Source: Paenibacillus sp. G2S3 (GTDB lineage: Bacteria > Bacillota > Bacilli > Paenibacillales > Paenibacillaceae). Taken from it: a stretch of DNA of 64,000 nt. Location: assembly GCF_030123105.1 (NCBI RefSeq), contig NZ_CP126095.1, positions 5,146,001-5,210,000 on the forward strand, written 5' to 3'. Below, in pieces: positions 1 to 8,609 of the stretch; within the stretch, counting starts at the first letter, position 1; each line of letters starts with the position of its first letter. The notes under the pieces are model-generated. The model was not told the DNA's origin. It did no database searches and worked only from the letters and a program-made list of their open reading frames with translations. The translations under genes and the position numbers were made by a program.

Positions 1-49
1 CTCCCGCATTTTGCAAAGTAATACGAATGCTTGCAGTCTGTTCTGACAA
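1..49 (-). CDS. phoH: PhoH family protein, 5' end only (cut by window edge)
   Basis: Only the first 16 codons are inside the window, reading MSEQTASIRITLQNAG from a TTG at 49-47. An in-frame TGA at 58-56 rules out an earlier start, and a GGAG at 64-61 can serve as ribosome binding site. The peptide resembles the start of PhoH-type ATPases as I remember them, and phoH follows yqfD in the Bacillus gene order, so the call rests on a short match plus position. It begins 15 bp after the yqfD stop and is probably co-transcribed with it. Confidence 0.6.
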   Translation of the reverse strand, partial: MSEQTASIRITLQNAG

Positions 50-64
50 GTAGCCTCATTCTCC

Positions 65-1246
65 TCAATTGTTTACTATTGGCAGTTCTTCGGAAATTTT
101 CTCTTCTACTTCAAAGATCACTTTCATATAAACTTTACCATTCTCTTTCTTCTCATGCAAAACTTTTTGACTTTTGATGACGCTATCAACGCCATAACGC
201 GCCAAAATATCATTCTTCGCTCGCTCTATTCCCTTTTCAAATCCAGCCTCTGGAGTTAATGTCTCACTTGTTTCACTAATCTCCATTTCTTTCTCAGTCA
301 TTAGGCCCAGCGGCAGCTTAATAGACCGCCAGGACAGCGGATCGTGCTCAGTAAGTGTTCGGGATTTCTCAAAAGGAGAATCGCCATACCCCCATAGCTG
401 GATAGCCCATTTACCAAGCACCAGATAGGTTCGATCCTTACGCTCCCCTGTATATGAGCTGTTCGTTGTTGTAAGTGGCACCTCTATATTGTATTCATGC
501 CACACTAAACCCTTAACCTCACCTTTAGCTACCACGTACTGTACATTCTCTTCGTCACCTAAAGCACCCGAGATCAAGATATCCCCTTTTTTAACCCGTG
601 AGTTACGCGCTACAACCGGTCTACCCTGCTCCGCATATATTTCAGTTACCACCGCATCTGTTCTGCTAATCAAATGTCGCTGACTAAGTAGAGGTTTGAT
701 ATCCGGCTGTTTAGATTCAACCACCTGAATTTTAATGCTCGTCCCCGTCCGCTGCACCCCTATCCATGAAACGCCGGGTAATTGGGCTAGGAGCCCCTTA
801 GAGAGCTTGTCCGGCTCATCCAGACGCCATATCCATTGAAAAGGATACACCCCCTCCTGGCGAGCAGCTGCCAATATATCCTCAGAGGCAATTTTTTCAT
901 TTCCCTCGACTCTAATGCTCCATACCATCGTAGATAACATAAAGAGCATAATCCCGAATACCAATATTCCCATGCCAAAAAATTTACGTTTCCAAAGCCG
1001 CGCCATCACAAAAGGCAGTCCGCTTCTTCCTGTAACGTGCATCCGACAGCCTGTCTTCTTTAAAATCGGACGGAGGACATAAAAATCATTAAGAAGCAGC
1101 TTAAGGGAAGCGCCGCCCTCAGCGGGCCTCACATCCCAAATCACTATACCTGCTTCAGAAATGACATTAATGAATCTCTCCACCTGAGGCCCCGTCACAT
1201 GCAGTGTAACGGATCCCCGCAGTGATGAAAGAGGTGGTTCCTTCAT
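65..1246 (-). CDS. yqfD: Sporulation protein YqfD
   Basis: A 393-residue protein of the YqfD family, a mother-cell membrane protein made during sporulation. Residues 1-85 form a soluble N-terminal part, residues about 88-110 (FFGMGILVFGIMLFMLSTMV) are a single membrane segment, and the remainder is a large extracytoplasmic domain opening with a POTRA-like stretch (IRVEGNEKIASEDILAAARQEG). The ATG overlaps the yqfC stop as ATGA (1246-1243), so the two genes are translationally coupled. The length is normal for the family. In B. subtilis the yqfCD pair is known to be sporulation controlled, but I could not read a clear sigma-E promoter here. Confidence 0.9.
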   Translation of the reverse strand: MKEPPLSSLRGSVTLHVTGPQVERFINVISEAGIVIWDVRPAEGGASLKLLLNDFYVLRPILKKTGCRMHVTGRSGLPFVMARLWKRKFFGMGILVFGIMLFMLSTMVWSIRVEGNEKIASEDILAAARQEGVYPFQWIWRLDEPDKLSKGLLAQLPGVSWIGVQRTGTSIKIQVVESKQPDIKPLLSQRHLISRTDAVVTEIYAEQGRPVVARNSRVKKGDILISGALGDEENVQYVVAKGEVKGLVWHEYNIEVPLTTTNSSYTGERKDRTYLVLGKWAIQLWGYGDSPFEKSRTLTEHDPLSWRSIKLPLGLMTEKEMEISETSETLTPEAGFEKGIERAKNDILARYGVDSVIKSQKVLHEKKENGKVYMKVIFEVEEKISEELPIVNN

Positions 1247-1536
1247 GATTTCCCCTCGCTTTCTTTATATTTGATCTCTCCGATAATGCCTTCTACCGCC
1301 AGCTCCTGGCCAAGAATATTGCGAATGACAAGATCCTCGCCTGTGATTTCAAGCGATCCTTTAGCTAACGCGAGCTTAAGCTGGCCTGAGGAAAAATGCA
1401 GCACGCCGCGATGATTCTCGATATACAGTTCCTTATTGCCGATCAGGGTGATCCGGGGCATTTCCTGTAGTAAGTCCTGTGGTAAATCCAACACCCCGTT
1501 TGTCCATCCCCGCAGCCTGCGGCCAATACGGGTCAT
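1243..1536 (-). CDS. yqfC: Sporulation protein YqfC
   Basis: A 97-residue YqfC-family protein. The frame is open further up to 1608, but the ATG at 1536 (MTRIGRRLRGWTNG) is preceded by GGGGGAG nine bases away and gives the usual family length, whereas the upstream extension is Arg/Lys-rich and has no good ribosome site. The body shows the family's short beta-rich pattern (LPRITLIGN-like EMPRITLIGNKELYIENHRGVL, then LAKGSLEITGEDLVI). The biochemical role is unknown; it always travels with yqfD. A terminator at 1629-1689 separates it from the gene upstream, so yqfC-yqfD probably has its own promoter in 1537-1628. Confidence 0.88.
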   Translation of the reverse strand: MTRIGRRLRGWTNGVLDLPQDLLQEMPRITLIGNKELYIENHRGVLHFSSGQLKLALAKGSLEITGEDLVIRNILGQELAVEGIIGEIKYKESEGKS

Positions 1537-1628
1537 AAGTAGACGCTCCCCCTTCCTGCCTTCTGTACACCTTATGCGGCAACGCTTTTGTTTATGAGAA
1601 GAACTCATAAAGGAGCACCTTTCAGGTA

Positions 1629-1689
1629 TAAAAAAACAAAAAAAAAAAGCCTCAGCTTTCCTATCGTTAAGATAAGAAAGCTAAGGCTT
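1629..1689 (-). terminator. Rho-independent terminator after the 1711-2262 gene
   Basis: On the minus strand a near-perfect 19-bp stem (arms 1647-1665 and 1671-1689, GATAAGAAAGCTAAGGCTT and its partner with few mismatches) is followed by a long U run interrupted by one G. It ends the transcript of the 1711-2262 gene, floA and nfeD before yqfC. Confidence 0.85.
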
Positions 1690-1710
1690 AATTGTTACTT
1701 TGACCTAAAA

Positions 1711-2262
1711 TTACGATCTTCGGGTAGAATGCGGCTGGCGCGCGCGCGGAGGTCCTAGAATCTCCGCCCAAACCACACCATTGCGAAGCTCATCCCTATT
1801 CCCTATTCTATTTGACTGAACATCTGAATCAGAGGATAAACTCTTCGTCTTCTTCGAAATGGGATCTGCTCCCGCTATTCCATCAAAAGCAGATTGAAGA
1901 CGCCGCACCTCTTCCTGCATTCTTTGCGTGCGCAATTCAACTCCGTCATCGGCGTGCTCCAAGGATATACCTTCTCCAGTAGAATAATCCGGTGTCGGGA
2001 TGTACGCAGGCTCTGGAAAGGCAGGTGATGCGTCATACTCACGGGAGGATGTAGTAACAGGAGTAGGAAACCCACTACCAGACTGCTCTGGTTGATCTCT
2101 GTTCCCGTCTACATCCTTATTACGGTGGAGAGGATTCCCGTCTCCTCCACCAAAGGTCGGCATCCCTCCGCGTGTAGTACCTTTGGGTTTGTTCTTCGTG
2201 GCTTTGTTCACATTGGATACAATCGCGAAGATAATAACCGCAACAATATAGATCCAGCTCAT
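1711..2262 (-). CDS. Membrane-anchored protein of unknown function, next to floA
   Basis: 183 residues. Residues 2-17 (SWIYIVAVIIFAIVSN) are one hydrophobic segment that would anchor the protein, followed by a Gly/Pro/Ser-rich low-complexity stretch (residues 25-105), a short coiled-coil-prone helix (QRMQEEVRRLQSAFDGI, about 113-130) and a basic tail ending GPPRARQPHSTRRS. No domain is recognised. It lies 18 bp after floA with its own GGGG-type ribosome site, in the position B. subtilis gives to yqfB, but I see no clear similarity to that protein. The context suggests a membrane role together with FloA; this is inference only. Confidence 0.75.
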   Translation of the reverse strand: MSWIYIVAVIIFAIVSNVNKATKNKPKGTTRGGMPTFGGGDGNPLHRNKDVDGNRDQPEQSGSGFPTPVTTSSREYDASPAFPEPAYIPTPDYSTGEGISLEHADDGVELRTQRMQEEVRRLQSAFDGIAGADPISKKTKSLSSDSDVQSNRIGNRDELRNGVVWAEILGPPRARQPHSTRRS

Positions 2263-2280
2263 GGAGATTCACATCCCCTT

Positions 2281-3282
2281 TTATTTATTATTGTTAGGAC
2301 GGTTATTGTCGTCCTGATCATTCATTTTGCCGAGGGAGCCGCGCATTTGGGTATCCGCCTCGATATTTTTGATGTTCATGTAGTCCATCACACCGATTTG
2401 ACCATTTCTGAGTGCCTCAGCCATCGCCATAGGCACCTGAGATTCAGCTTCCACAACAAGCGCCTTCATCTCAACTACACGTGCCTTCATCTCTTGCTCA
2501 TGAGCGACAGCCATTGCTCTGCGTTCTTCCGCCTTAGCTTGTGCAATACGTTTATCCGCTTCTGCTTGTTCGGTTTGAAGATACGCACCGATGTTCTTGC
2601 CTACATCGATATCCGCAATATCAATGGAGAGGATCTCAAAAGCTGTACCAGAATCCAAACCTTTGGCCAAAACCGTACGTGAGATCGAATCCGGATTCTC
2701 CAAAACATCTTTATGCGAATCACTCGAACCTACCGTAGTTACAATCCCTTCACCAACCCGGGCAATAATCGTTTCTTCACCTGCACCACCAACGAGGCGA
2801 TCAATATTAGCACGAACAGTAACCCGCGCTTTTACTTTAACTTCAATACCATTCTTAGCTACAGCCGCTACAATAGGTGTTTCGATCACTCGTGGATTTA
2901 CACTCATCTGAACGGCCAGAAGCACGTCACGTCCTGCGAGGTCAATTGCTGCTGCGCGAGTGAATTCCAAAGGAATATCTGCACGTTGTGCTGCAATAAG
3001 CGCATTAACCACTCGGTCTACGTTACCACCTGCGAGATAGTGGCTCTCCAGTTGATTAATATTTAGTCCAAGACCTGCCTTAGTTGCTTTAATCATTGGA
3101 TTAACGATTCGACTTGGCGTTACACGGCGCAGTCTCATTGCTACTAACGTTATAATACTGATTCTAACGCCCGACGCCAATGCTGAAATCCAGAGCATGA
3201 CCGGGAAGAAGCTTAAAAATACACTCAACACAATGATTACGACTACCGCAATCAACAAAAAAGTAATTAAAGATGCTTCCAT
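2281..3282 (-). CDS. floA: Flotillin-like protein FloA
   Basis: 333 residues, full length for the FloA/YqfA family, which scaffolds functional membrane microdomains and affects membrane fluidity and protease activity. The N-terminal hydrophobic hairpin (about 5-35, [20 protein letters not shown]) is followed by the SPFH-like domain ([23 protein letters not shown] onward) and a C-terminal Ala/Glu/Lys coiled region ([20 protein letters not shown], about 235-285). It is directly downstream of nfeD (63 bp), the standard pairing for this family. The Asn/Asp-rich tail is likely disordered. Confidence 0.96.
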   Translation of the reverse strand: MEASLITFLLIAVVVIIVLSVFLSFFPVMLWISALASGVRISIITLVAMRLRRVTPSRIVNPMIKATKAGLGLNINQLESHYLAGGNVDRVVNALIAAQRADIPLEFTRAAAIDLAGRDVLLAVQMSVNPRVIETPIVAAVAKNGIEVKVKARVTVRANIDRLVGGAGEETIIARVGEGIVTTVGSSDSHKDVLENPDSISRTVLAKGLDSGTAFEILSIDIADIDVGKNIGAYLQTEQAEADKRIAQAKAEERRAMAVAHEQEMKARVVEMKALVVEAESQVPMAMAEALRNGQIGVMDYMNIKNIEADTQMRGSLGKMNDQDDNNRPNNNK

Positions 3283-3345
3283 AACTTTATAACCTCCGTT
3301 AAATTATTGTGGAGCTACTATTCGTCATACCCATTATCTTTTACC

Positions 3346-4731
3346 TTATTCCTTAATTTCCTTCACCACAATCCGTCCGCCCTCAACTTTTACAACTGAG
3401 ACCGGTGCATTAACGTTAATGAAACTGCCTTCAGTAACGACATCTACCCGCTCGCCGCCTATCATAGCCGTTCCGGATGGACGAAGTGGAGTAATGCTGA
3501 TTCCTATAGCTCCAACTAAGCTTAACTTCTCTTCAACAGGTACAAATCCCTGATCTTTGGAGAGCGTATCCTTCAAAATAAACCTATTCCAAATTCCACG
3601 TTCTTTAAATGCTACAGCCACAATTACAATGACTACAATCGCTGCCGCGAAAGCAATACCCAGACTAAACAATGCATGTGTAAAGCTGTATGCTGCGCGT
3701 ACGACACCCGCCACAAGGCTCACGGAACCGAGTAACCCCAATATCCCAAAGCTCGGCACGAACAGCTCCAGCACAAGCATGACAAGTCCGATTATGAACA
3801 AAAGCCAAGTCTCAGATCCAGCAAACCCTGCTACAGAGTTTCCGAAAAAATATAAAACAAAGGCTAATGTCCCAATAATCCCAGGTGCACCAAAGCCCGG
3901 AACGATTAACTCAATCACAATGCCTGTAATCCCGATGAACAACAGAATCGTCATAATAATCGGATTCGTCAGAAATTGCGACATTTTCTCGGCACCCGTA
4001 TGCTCCACACGAAAAATGTCATCTGTAGTATACCCTAGCCAAGTAATTGCCTCTTCAGGCGTAGTGGTGATTTGATCAGCATAGCCAGCTTTTAAAGCTT
4101 CGTCACTAGACAAAGCAATAATTTCGCCCTGCGCTTTAGATACGCCTAGATCCGGCTTATCCACAATCAAATTACTATCAACCATTCCCGCAGCAATATC
4201 AGGATCACGCTCATTTAGAGCAGCGGCTCCAATCATTTTTGATTTCCAGTAGGACACCATCTTCGCGTCATCTACTTTCTGGCCGCTACTATCTACTAGA
4301 GATGCAGAACCGATCATGCTGCCCGGCTTCATGATGATTGCACCTGCGTTAAGTGCTATGTAACTGCCTGCGGAAGCGGCATCACCTTTAATAAAAGCAG
4401 CCGTTGGTATGTCACTATCTCTTACCATCGTCCCAATCTGCTCTGCTGAACTCACCAGTCCACCCGGTGTATCCACCTCCAGTACAATTAGAACCGCTCC
4501 ATAATTAGAAGCTTCTGCAAAGCCTCTTTCCAAAAAGCTTTGCAGACCTCTTTCAATTTTCTGATCAACCGGAATAATAAACACAGGGCCTTTCTTCATC
4601 TCGCCATTCGCAGCTTTCGGTGCTTTTGGTGCTGTTACATCAGCGCTTACATTCGGGATAAACGGTGTTAAGAGCAGTAACAGTAAAACAACGGGAATGC
4701 TGGCTAACATAATTTTCCGTAATCTTTTCAA
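3346..4731 (-). CDS. nfeD: NfeD family membrane serine protease (YqeZ type)
   Basis: 461 residues. A signal or anchor sequence (residues 7-30) precedes a ClpP-fold protease domain: TPGG at 88-91, the catalytic serine at about 120 in GDAASAGS, and a candidate catalytic lysine in YWKSK (about 163-165), matching the Ser-Lys dyad known for this family. Four to five membrane segments follow (about 255-375), then a C-terminal OB-fold NfeD domain (LVGAIGISITPLRPSG to the end). Long-form NfeD proteins pair with SPFH proteins, and floA is next door. A protease role on membrane proteins or on the partner is inferred from the family. Confidence 0.92.
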   Translation of the reverse strand: MKRLRKIMLASIPVVLLLLLLTPFIPNVSADVTAPKAPKAANGEMKKGPVFIIPVDQKIERGLQSFLERGFAEASNYGAVLIVLEVDTPGGLVSSAEQIGTMVRDSDIPTAAFIKGDAASAGSYIALNAGAIIMKPGSMIGSASLVDSSGQKVDDAKMVSYWKSKMIGAAALNERDPDIAAGMVDSNLIVDKPDLGVSKAQGEIIALSSDEALKAGYADQITTTPEEAITWLGYTTDDIFRVEHTGAEKMSQFLTNPIIMTILLFIGITGIVIELIVPGFGAPGIIGTLAFVLYFFGNSVAGFAGSETWLLFIIGLVMLVLELFVPSFGILGLLGSVSLVAGVVRAAYSFTHALFSLGIAFAAAIVVIVIVAVAFKERGIWNRFILKDTLSKDQGFVPVEEKLSLVGAIGISITPLRPSGTAMIGGERVDVVTEGSFINVNAPVSVVKVEGGRIVVKEIKE

Positions 4732-4805
4732 TGTTTTTACCTCCCTTCTTCAACTTGACCCGGGACACATAATCGTTATTACGCTGAAAGCGGATTTACG
4801 TTTCA

Positions 4806-4840
4806 AAACAAAGAAAAGCACCCCTTTTGCAAGGGGTGCT
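4806..4840 (-). terminator. Terminator after yqeY
   Basis: A perfect stem AGCACCCCTT/AAGGGGTGCT (4817-4826 and 4831-4840) with a four-base loop, followed on the minus strand by TTTTCTTTG. It lies ten bases past the yqeY stop and separates rpsU-yqeY from nfeD-floA. Confidence 0.9.
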
Positions 4841-4849
4841 GGCGCTATA

Positions 4850-5293
4850 TTATTGCAGAAATTGCTGAACCGCTTGGTTCACGAGTTTACCATCGGCGCG
4901 ACCTTTGACCTTAGGCATCAGTGCGCTCATGACCTTACCCATTTCACTTTTCGAAGAAGCACCGGTTTCCTGGATGGTCTGCTGTACAATTGCTTTAATT
5001 TCTTCTTCGGAAAGTTGCTCGGGAAGATACTTAATAATAATCTCGATTTCTGCCTTCGTACTCGCGGCAAGCTCATCGCGACCCGCTGATTCAAATTCTT
5101 GGAGGGCATCTTTGCGCTGTTTGATTTCACGACTAAGGATATCAAGCACTTCGTTGTCGTCCAATGTTCTCTTCAAATCTATTTCAAGATACTTTATTGT
5201 AGAACGAACCATTCGAATCGTGGAGAGCGTGAACTTGTCCTTACTCTTCATCGCTTGCTTCATATCTTCGTTCAATCTCTCGCTAAGATTCAT
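4850..5293 (-). CDS. yqeY: GatB/YqeY domain protein
   Basis: 147 residues, whole-length match to the YqeY family, which is related to the tRNA-interacting tail domain of GatB. Typical blocks are MNLSERLNEDMKQAMKSKDK at the start, the helical KQRKDALQEFESAGR middle, and the closing MGKVMSALMPKVKGRADGKLVN. Its exact role is not established; an RNA or tRNA-linked function is inferred from the GatB relationship and from the constant link to rpsU, whose stop is 15 bp upstream. It begins with ATG and a GGAGG-type site (TAGGAGGATTACCC). Confidence 0.93.
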   Translation of the reverse strand: MNLSERLNEDMKQAMKSKDKFTLSTIRMVRSTIKYLEIDLKRTLDDNEVLDILSREIKQRKDALQEFESAGRDELAASTKAEIEIIIKYLPEQLSEEEIKAIVQQTIQETGASSKSEMGKVMSALMPKVKGRADGKLVNQAVQQFLQ

Positions 5294-5308
5294 GCGTGGG
5301 TAATCCTC

Positions 5309-5482
5309 CTAAAACTTTCTCTTACGAGCAGCCTCAGACTTCAGCTTTTTCTTAACGCTTGGCTTTTCGTAATGTTTGCGTTTCTTCACCTCAGCCAAGA
5401 CACCATCTTTTGCGATGGAACGTTTAAAGCGACGAAGTGCAGCATCAATTGTCTCGTTTTTGCGAACTTTCGTTTCAGACAC
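5309..5482 (-). CDS. rpsU: 30S ribosomal protein S21
   Basis: 57 residues starting at a GTG (5482-5480), [21 protein letters not shown], and ending in the basic [15 protein letters not shown] tail typical of bS21. GGAGGGG lies five bases upstream. The reading frame is open further up but the extra residues match nothing. bS21 helps position mRNA on the 30S subunit during initiation. The gene has its own sigma-A promoter at 5540-5569 and is co-transcribed with yqeY. Confidence 0.97.
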   Translation of the reverse strand: MSETKVRKNETIDAALRRFKRSIAKDGVLAEVKKRKHYEKPSVKKKLKSEAARKRKF

Positions 5483-5539
5483 AGTTTCCCCTCCCTCCGA
5501 CCATACCGTCCAAGAGCATAACACGGTTTATCAAATTCC

Positions 5540-5569
5540 ATTATAGGTCAAACGGAAATAGGGTGTCAA
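5540..5569 (-). promoter_or_regulatory. Sigma-A promoter of rpsU-yqeY
   Basis: Read on the minus strand: a perfect -35 TTGACA (5569-5564), an 18-bp spacer and a perfect -10 TATAAT (5545-5540). It ends 57 bp before the rpsU GTG. The two consensus hexamers make this one of the strongest-looking promoters in the window, as expected for a ribosomal protein. Confidence 0.78.
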
Positions 5570-5621
5570 CCTTCGTGTTATTCTTTTTTTCTGGCAAGTT
5601 CTTCAACATTAAATGATTGTA

Positions 5622-5981
5622 CTATGCGTGAGAAGCTGAGTTTCCTGTGAGGGCTCCCAGCTTGGCCCCACCAAGCAAGTGATAATGAAGATGAGGCACA
5701 GCTTGTCCACTATCAGGACCACAATTATTGATCAGACGATAACCAGACTCGGCAATCCCAAGGTCGATAGCGATCTGTTGCGCTACACTGTGAATTTCTG
5801 CGATCAGCGGAAGATCCTCAGGTGTGACATCATTCATGGAAGCAATGAACTTCTTTGGAATGATCAACACATGTACCGGTGCAGCCGGCTCGATGTCGTA
5901 GAATGCAAGAATACGTTCGTTCTCAAATACCTTTTTGGAAGGAATAGTACCCTCAATAATTTTGCTAAACACGGTCTCCAT
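5622..5981 (-). CDS. HIT family (histidine triad) nucleotide-binding protein, HinT type
   Basis: 119 residues. The active-site triad is complete: H97, H99 and H101 in the sequence PHLHYHLLGG, the HxHxHxx signature of purine-nucleoside phosphoramidases. The N-terminal SKIIEGTIPSKKVFENE and HVLIIPKKFIASMNDV segments are standard for HinT. It probably hydrolyses AMP-lysine-type phosphoramidates; the in vivo role is not known. It sits alone, with no strong terminator seen between it and the rpsU promoter, and its ATG is preceded by GGGGGCAAGCACTCT. Confidence 0.93.
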   Translation of the reverse strand: METVFSKIIEGTIPSKKVFENERILAFYDIEPAAPVHVLIIPKKFIASMNDVTPEDLPLIAEIHSVAQQIAIDLGIAESGYRLINNCGPDSGQAVPHLHYHLLGGAKLGALTGNSASHA

Positions 5982-6167
5982 AGAGTGCTTGCCCCCTAAA
6001 AATTGGTGAAATTTCGCTTCATCATAAGATAATCATACAGGATAATCACCAATTACGAAAGACGCTAGGAGATTCAACATCTACATCCTAAAACTGTATC
6101 TATTACAGAATGAAATCCGTTAACAAATGAAGTAAAGCTATATTTACATCCATCAGGTCTAAAAAAG

Positions 6168-6270
6168 GCAAAAAAAAAGAGAAACACCCTTCACAGCTTA
6201 TATAGCTGATTCGGCGGCGGACGTATGAAAAGGATAATATTCCCGGTCATACGTCCGCCGAGGTGTTTCT
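6168..6270 (-). terminator. Large composite terminator after sbcC
   Basis: Outer arms AGAAACACC (6180-6188) and GGTGTTTCT (6262-6270) and a strong inner stem CGGCGGACGTATGA/TCATACGTCCGCCG (6214-6227 and 6247-6260) form one long hairpin, with a small AGCTTATATAGCT hairpin on one arm. On the minus strand it is followed by CTTTTTTTTTGCC, so it should end the addB-addA-sbcD-sbcC transcript. The rest of the 5982-6349 gap shows no gene; it must also contain the HIT gene's promoter. Confidence 0.8.
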
Positions 6271-6349
6271 AAAGTAATGTCGGCTTAGCTGTATTATAAC
6301 AGCGCGTTGATACTGTATCTGTGATATCAATCACACGCCTTAATTTTCT

Positions 6350-8572
6350 TCACATTTTTTCCAAAAGGATACGAGATCCTCCTCCACCCTGTTCAGCAGG
6401 AACTACTACCAGCTTGCGCGGCAACCTCGCACGAAGCTCTGGAACGTGGCTTATAATGCCGACAGACAGCTGGTCGTTGTGCAGCCTTTCAAGTGAAGTA
6501 ATCACTGTATCCAGCAGCTCTGGGTCAAGCGTCCCAAACCCTTCATCCAGGAAGAAAAACTGCAACGGGTATTGTCCCCGAAGCTGGATTTGGGCTGAAA
6601 GAGCAAGCGCCAGTGAAAGCGATGTGAGGAAGGTCTCTCCACCAGACAGCGTTGAGACAGGTCTTCTCACCCCACCGTTCCCATCATCTCGGATTACAAA
6701 GCCGCCGCCCGAATCAACCTCCAACGCATAACGCTGCTTGCTCAGGAAACGGAGTCGCTGAGATGCGGACTGACACACCTGCATCAATTGTTCCTCCGCA
6801 ATGTACTCAACAAAGGCATTCCCACGTAAGACCGTCTGCAGTTTGGAAAGCTGATCTTGCAAAGAGGCGTGGTCAGTCCGCTGGGCTTCGAGCTCCATCC
6901 AGCGAATATGCCGATGCCGCAAATCCTCCAGATCACGCTCTGCACGTGCTCGTGCTTGGAGAGAGCCTTCATCTTCAGCCTTGCTTTCTCTTAAGGTCCC
7001 CTGGCTTACTTGCCATTCCTCTTCACTTAAGCTAGCCCCGTCAAGCTTCTCTTCAATGTTACGCAGCTGCAATGAGACCTCAGCTTCTTCGGCACGATGA
7101 GCACGTACGCGGGAAGAAGCTATCTCCCGATCTTCGGGATTAAGCGCTGCTGCTTCAACCTCAGCGGCTGAACTAAACGGTGAAGAAGCCAAGCTTTGTT
7201 CCCAATGACTGGTAGCTGCAACGTAATGTTCACGCGCAGATTCCGCAGCCTGGCGAGTAATCGCCGCTTCCTTAATCTCATGCTGAGCCTTCTCCGCCGC
7301 CGCGAGATGTGACTGCTTGCTAGTCTCCAGAGCAGTTAACAACTCGTGAAGACGCCCTTCACATTCCACTAGAAGAGGAGCAGCAGCACGACCATTCGTC
7401 CACTCCAGTAGACGCTGATCTTTTTCACGCTGCAATTCTTCCTTGCCTTCGATCTGTGTGATCCATTGAGCCAGCTCTTTATCCAGCCCCGTTATGGTCT
7501 CCTGAAGGTTCTGAACTGAAGCACTCTTCTCCTCCAGAAACTTAACGCTGATATCAAGACGAGATCTAATTTCTTCAGCTTGTGCATCCTTCGCTACCAG
7601 CTCACGGTATGCTTGTTCTACTTCTCCAGGTGCCAGATCGGGGAACTGCTGTGTCCAGTTCTGCCGCAGAGCCGTTAGCTGGGCGCTTAACTCCTCAGCT
7701 TTGGCAGTAATTCCTTCTACCCAGCTCCTTTCACCAGCGACACCTGCCGCTTCTTTGAGACACAGCTGCTGAACCTCCTGCATCGATTGCTGCCACTGTA
7801 CCGCAGTTCGGCGTAGTTCGCCTGACTGCCCTTTTAATGCCAAAAGTGCAGCTTCAAGTTCTGCCAAGGCTTTTTCATCTGGAACGGACACATCGGTTGA
7901 GGAAACCTCAGTAGTGCTGACTTCTGAACCAGCAGCTGCAGGGTGATTTGCCGCTTCGATGACTTCATTTCCAAATACCTGCTCCAGCCATATTTGATCC
8001 TGTTCACGAAGACCGCGGAACAGATGACGAGCTTCTAAAGCCCGTCTGGACAATGCCCGAACTTGCTGAAGCTTCATTTCCAGTTCCTGTTGCTCTAAGC
8101 TATCCTGCAATAATGCAGGCGTAGGATGATGCTCGCTGCCGCATACAGGGCAAGGTTGGCCTTCTTCCAGCTCCTTAGCCAGTGCAAGCGACAGTCTGTG
8201 AAGCTCTTGATCCTTCAGAGCCGCTTCCAAAGCACTGACATGCTGCTCCAGACGCTCCGCTGCTGCGCGTGCTGCCTCTTCTGTCGCCAGCAGCTTCTCT
8301 TGATGCAGTGCCGCCTCGCGGATCAGTTGCCCGCGAGCAGCTTCCTGCAGCTCGCGACGGCCCTCGGCCTCCGCGAGTCGTGCCTGCGCAGCCGCGAGGG
8401 CAGCGGCACGCTCGCGGCGCTCCTTCTCCGCCTTATCCCACTGGGATTCGGCGGAGTGCAGCCCCTGCAGTCTCTGCATCGCTTCTTGCAGAGACTGCCG
8501 CTCCTGGGAGCGGACACCGAGCGGCTGCAAGCTTTGCTGCAGCTCTTGCTGGCGCTTTTGGCCCTTGGCCAA
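6350..8572 (-). CDS. sbcC: Exonuclease SbcC, C-terminal part (gene interrupted by two frameshifts)
   Basis: The open frame from a TTG at 8572 gives 740 residues covering the Zn-hook CPVCGSEHHP (residues 141-150), the second coiled coil, the ABC signature TLSGGETF (about 641) and Walker B FFFLDEGFGTLD (about 672). This is the C-terminal two thirds of SbcC, the ATPase partner of the SbcD nuclease that opens hairpins and blocked DNA ends. An in-frame TGA lies just upstream of the TTG, and coding similarity continues upstream in another frame (about 8586-8708). The TTG is therefore probably not a true start: the full gene runs 9764 to 6350 with one indel near 8561-8584 and another near 8705-8725. 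See the next entry for the front half. Confidence 0.85.
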   Translation of the reverse strand: MAKGQKRQQELQQSLQPLGVRSQERQSLQEAMQRLQGLHSAESQWDKAEKERRERAAALAAAQARLAEAEGRRELQEAARGQLIREAALHQEKLLATEEAARAAAERLEQHVSALEAALKDQELHRLSLALAKELEEGQPCPVCGSEHHPTPALLQDSLEQQELEMKLQQVRALSRRALEARHLFRGLREQDQIWLEQVFGNEVIEAANHPAAAGSEVSTTEVSSTDVSVPDEKALAELEAALLALKGQSGELRRTAVQWQQSMQEVQQLCLKEAAGVAGERSWVEGITAKAEELSAQLTALRQNWTQQFPDLAPGEVEQAYRELVAKDAQAEEIRSRLDISVKFLEEKSASVQNLQETITGLDKELAQWITQIEGKEELQREKDQRLLEWTNGRAAAPLLVECEGRLHELLTALETSKQSHLAAAEKAQHEIKEAAITRQAAESAREHYVAATSHWEQSLASSPFSSAAEVEAAALNPEDREIASSRVRAHRAEEAEVSLQLRNIEEKLDGASLSEEEWQVSQGTLRESKAEDEGSLQARARAERDLEDLRHRHIRWMELEAQRTDHASLQDQLSKLQTVLRGNAFVEYIAEEQLMQVCQSASQRLRFLSKQRYALEVDSGGGFVIRDDGNGGVRRPVSTLSGGETFLTSLSLALALSAQIQLRGQYPLQFFFLDEGFGTLDPELLDTVITSLERLHNDQLSVGIISHVPELRARLPRKLVVVPAEQGGGGSRILLEKM

Positions 8573-8609
8573 AGCTCACGCTCCCGGGCCATGCCCTCCC
8601 GCAGCTCCG

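Noticed and set aside
2092..2682. 196-codon plus-strand frame antisense to floA and its neighbour
   Set aside because: His/Cys-rich composition typical of an antisense frame; it would overlap two well-supported genes.
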